A stretch of DNA of 6,051 bases from Deltaproteobacteria bacterium. GTDB lineage: Bacteria; Bdellovibrionota; Bdellovibrionia; JABDDW01. How positions within the stretch are numbered: position 1 is the stretch's first letter; the number at the start of each line of letters is the position of its first letter. Below the pieces are notes generated by a model, which was not told where the DNA came from, did not search any database, and saw only the letters and a program-made list of their open reading frames with translations. Positions 5,708-6,051 of the stretch are shown here, piece by piece. The stretch covers positions 1 through 6,051 of the forward strand of contig JABDDW010000082.1 of NCBI GenBank assembly GCA_013287405.1, written 5' to 3'. The position numbers were made by a program, and so were the translations under genes.

Positions 5708-5839
5708 TTCTTTATGATGCTGTGTGGATTTATAGGCAAAGGGCTTCAGGCAACGGCCATCGGTTTGGGGAGTGGTTCTTTATGATGCTGTGTGGATTTT
5801 AGGCAAAGGCTTCAGGCAACGGTCATCGGTTTGGGGAGT
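5708..5839. repeat. two tandem copies of a 64-66 bp repeat
   Basis: Copy A is 5708-5773 (66 bp) and copy B 5776-5839 (64 bp), with a period of 68. Both begin TTCTTTATGATGCTGTGTGG and end ATCGGTTTGGGGAGT. They differ by one substitution (GGCCATC against GGTCATC) and two single-base indels, one at TTTATAGG/TTTTAGG and one at AAAGGGC/AAAGGC. Within each copy AGGC recurs three times (AGGCAA, GGCTTC, AGGCAA). Indels not in multiples of three argue against coding. Copy B ends at the last base of the stop codon of the minus-strand gene beside it. No terminal inverted repeats or transposase are seen. Confidence 0.93.
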
Positions 5840-6051
5840 CAGGGTGGGGGAGGTTGATTCACCAATTTATACAAAGCCCCACCTAAGTGATGAGCTTTAA
5901 TCTTTAAGTCATTAAGGTCTTCAGCTTCAATAAGAGATTGCGTCTCTCGCAGCGAAGCGAACGCTATTTCATAAAACCTGATCTTATCTTTAAAGGATCT
6001 CTTAGTTGATCCTTCAGCCAGATTTAATGGAATAGATAATGCGGCTCTGCA
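5839..6051 (-). CDS. four-helix-bundle protein, S23 / 23S rRNA intervening-sequence family, C-terminal part (start beyond the right edge)
   Basis: The last 70 codons of a minus-strand gene enter from the right edge and stop at TGA 5841-5839. The conserved core SIPLNLAEGS is followed by KRSFKDKIRFYEIAFASL and RETQSLIEAEDL, matching the pattern of four-helix-bundle proteins (R.A.SI..NIAEGs.r.s..df..fl.iA.gSl.E...l). The family is usually 110-125 aa, so roughly 45 residues are missing outside the window. Members are encoded in intervening sequences of some 23S rRNA genes and as free-standing genes, often in several copies per genome; their function is poorly understood and they may bind RNA. The protein ends in four prolines. 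No 16S/23S rRNA is visible here, so this is a free-standing copy. The tandem repeat directly abuts its stop codon. Confidence 0.88.
   Translation of the reverse strand, partial: CRAALSIPLNLAEGSTKRSFKDKIRFYEIAFASLRETQSLIEAEDLNDLKIKAHHLGGALYKLVNQPPPP

Noticed and set aside
5569..5802. 77-codon plus-strand reading frame starting MWVALVRV
   Set aside because: It reads straight through the terminator stem, loop and T-run and into the tandem repeat, has no ribosome binding site, and resembles no protein family.
5708..5839. Tandem riboswitch (c-di-GMP-I or glycine type) in the repeat
   Set aside because: Fragments such as GGCAAAGG look suggestive, but the conserved cores and pairing helices of these classes are not present, and no gene follows in the right orientation.
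5708..5839. CRISPR array
   Set aside because: There are only two long copies separated by 2 bases, with no spacers.
5440..6051. Type III pantothenate kinase (coaX) after birA, a frequent neighbour in other genomes
   Set aside because: No CoaX motifs are found in any frame of the region after birA.

Overview
The window looks like chromosomal DNA of a predatory-type or other delta-like Gram-negative bacterium; Bdellovibrionota is my best guess. The grounds are an LPS-export permease (so an outer membrane), a receiver-domain protein of the type common in Myxococcus/Geobacter/Bdellovibrio relatives, a monofunctional short biotin ligase, and frequent GTG starts. The taxonomic guess is inference; no rRNA or other marker is present.

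Layout. Positions 1-2705 hold a tightly packed minus-strand cluster read right to left: lptG (LPS export permease), def (peptide deformylase), fmt (Met-tRNA formyltransferase) and the first 32 codons of rpe (ribulose-phosphate 3-epimerase), which runs off the left edge. Successive genes overlap or nearly touch, which suggests one transcript. def and fmt act as a pair: Fmt formylates initiator Met-tRNA and Def removes the formyl group from finished N-termini. A very short divergent gap (about 2706-2760) separates this cluster from a plus-strand cluster: a response regulator with a long disordered linker and a conserved C-terminal helix, then nadC (NAD synthesis) overlapping it by 4 bases, then birA (biotin ligase) behind a strong ribosome binding site.

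Positions 5440-5838 hold no convincing protein gene but are not empty. A near-consensus sigma70-type promoter overlaps the birA stop codon. About 140 bases beyond its -10 element lies a strong intrinsic terminator whose 25-base loop carries three C-tracts. Between them the DNA can fold into hairpins, so I propose a small RNA gene of about 187 nt. After the terminator come two imperfect tandem copies of a 64-66 base repeat, the second ending exactly at the stop codon of a minus-strand partial gene for a four-helix-bundle protein of the S23/23S-intervening-sequence family, which runs off the right edge.

The core genes are ordinary housekeeping genes. The parts worth a second look are the 3' intergenic region (candidate small RNA, C-tract terminator, tandem repeat, S23-family gene) and the response regulator. 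Five of the seven proposed starts are non-ATG or differ from the longest reading frame; reasons are given per gene.
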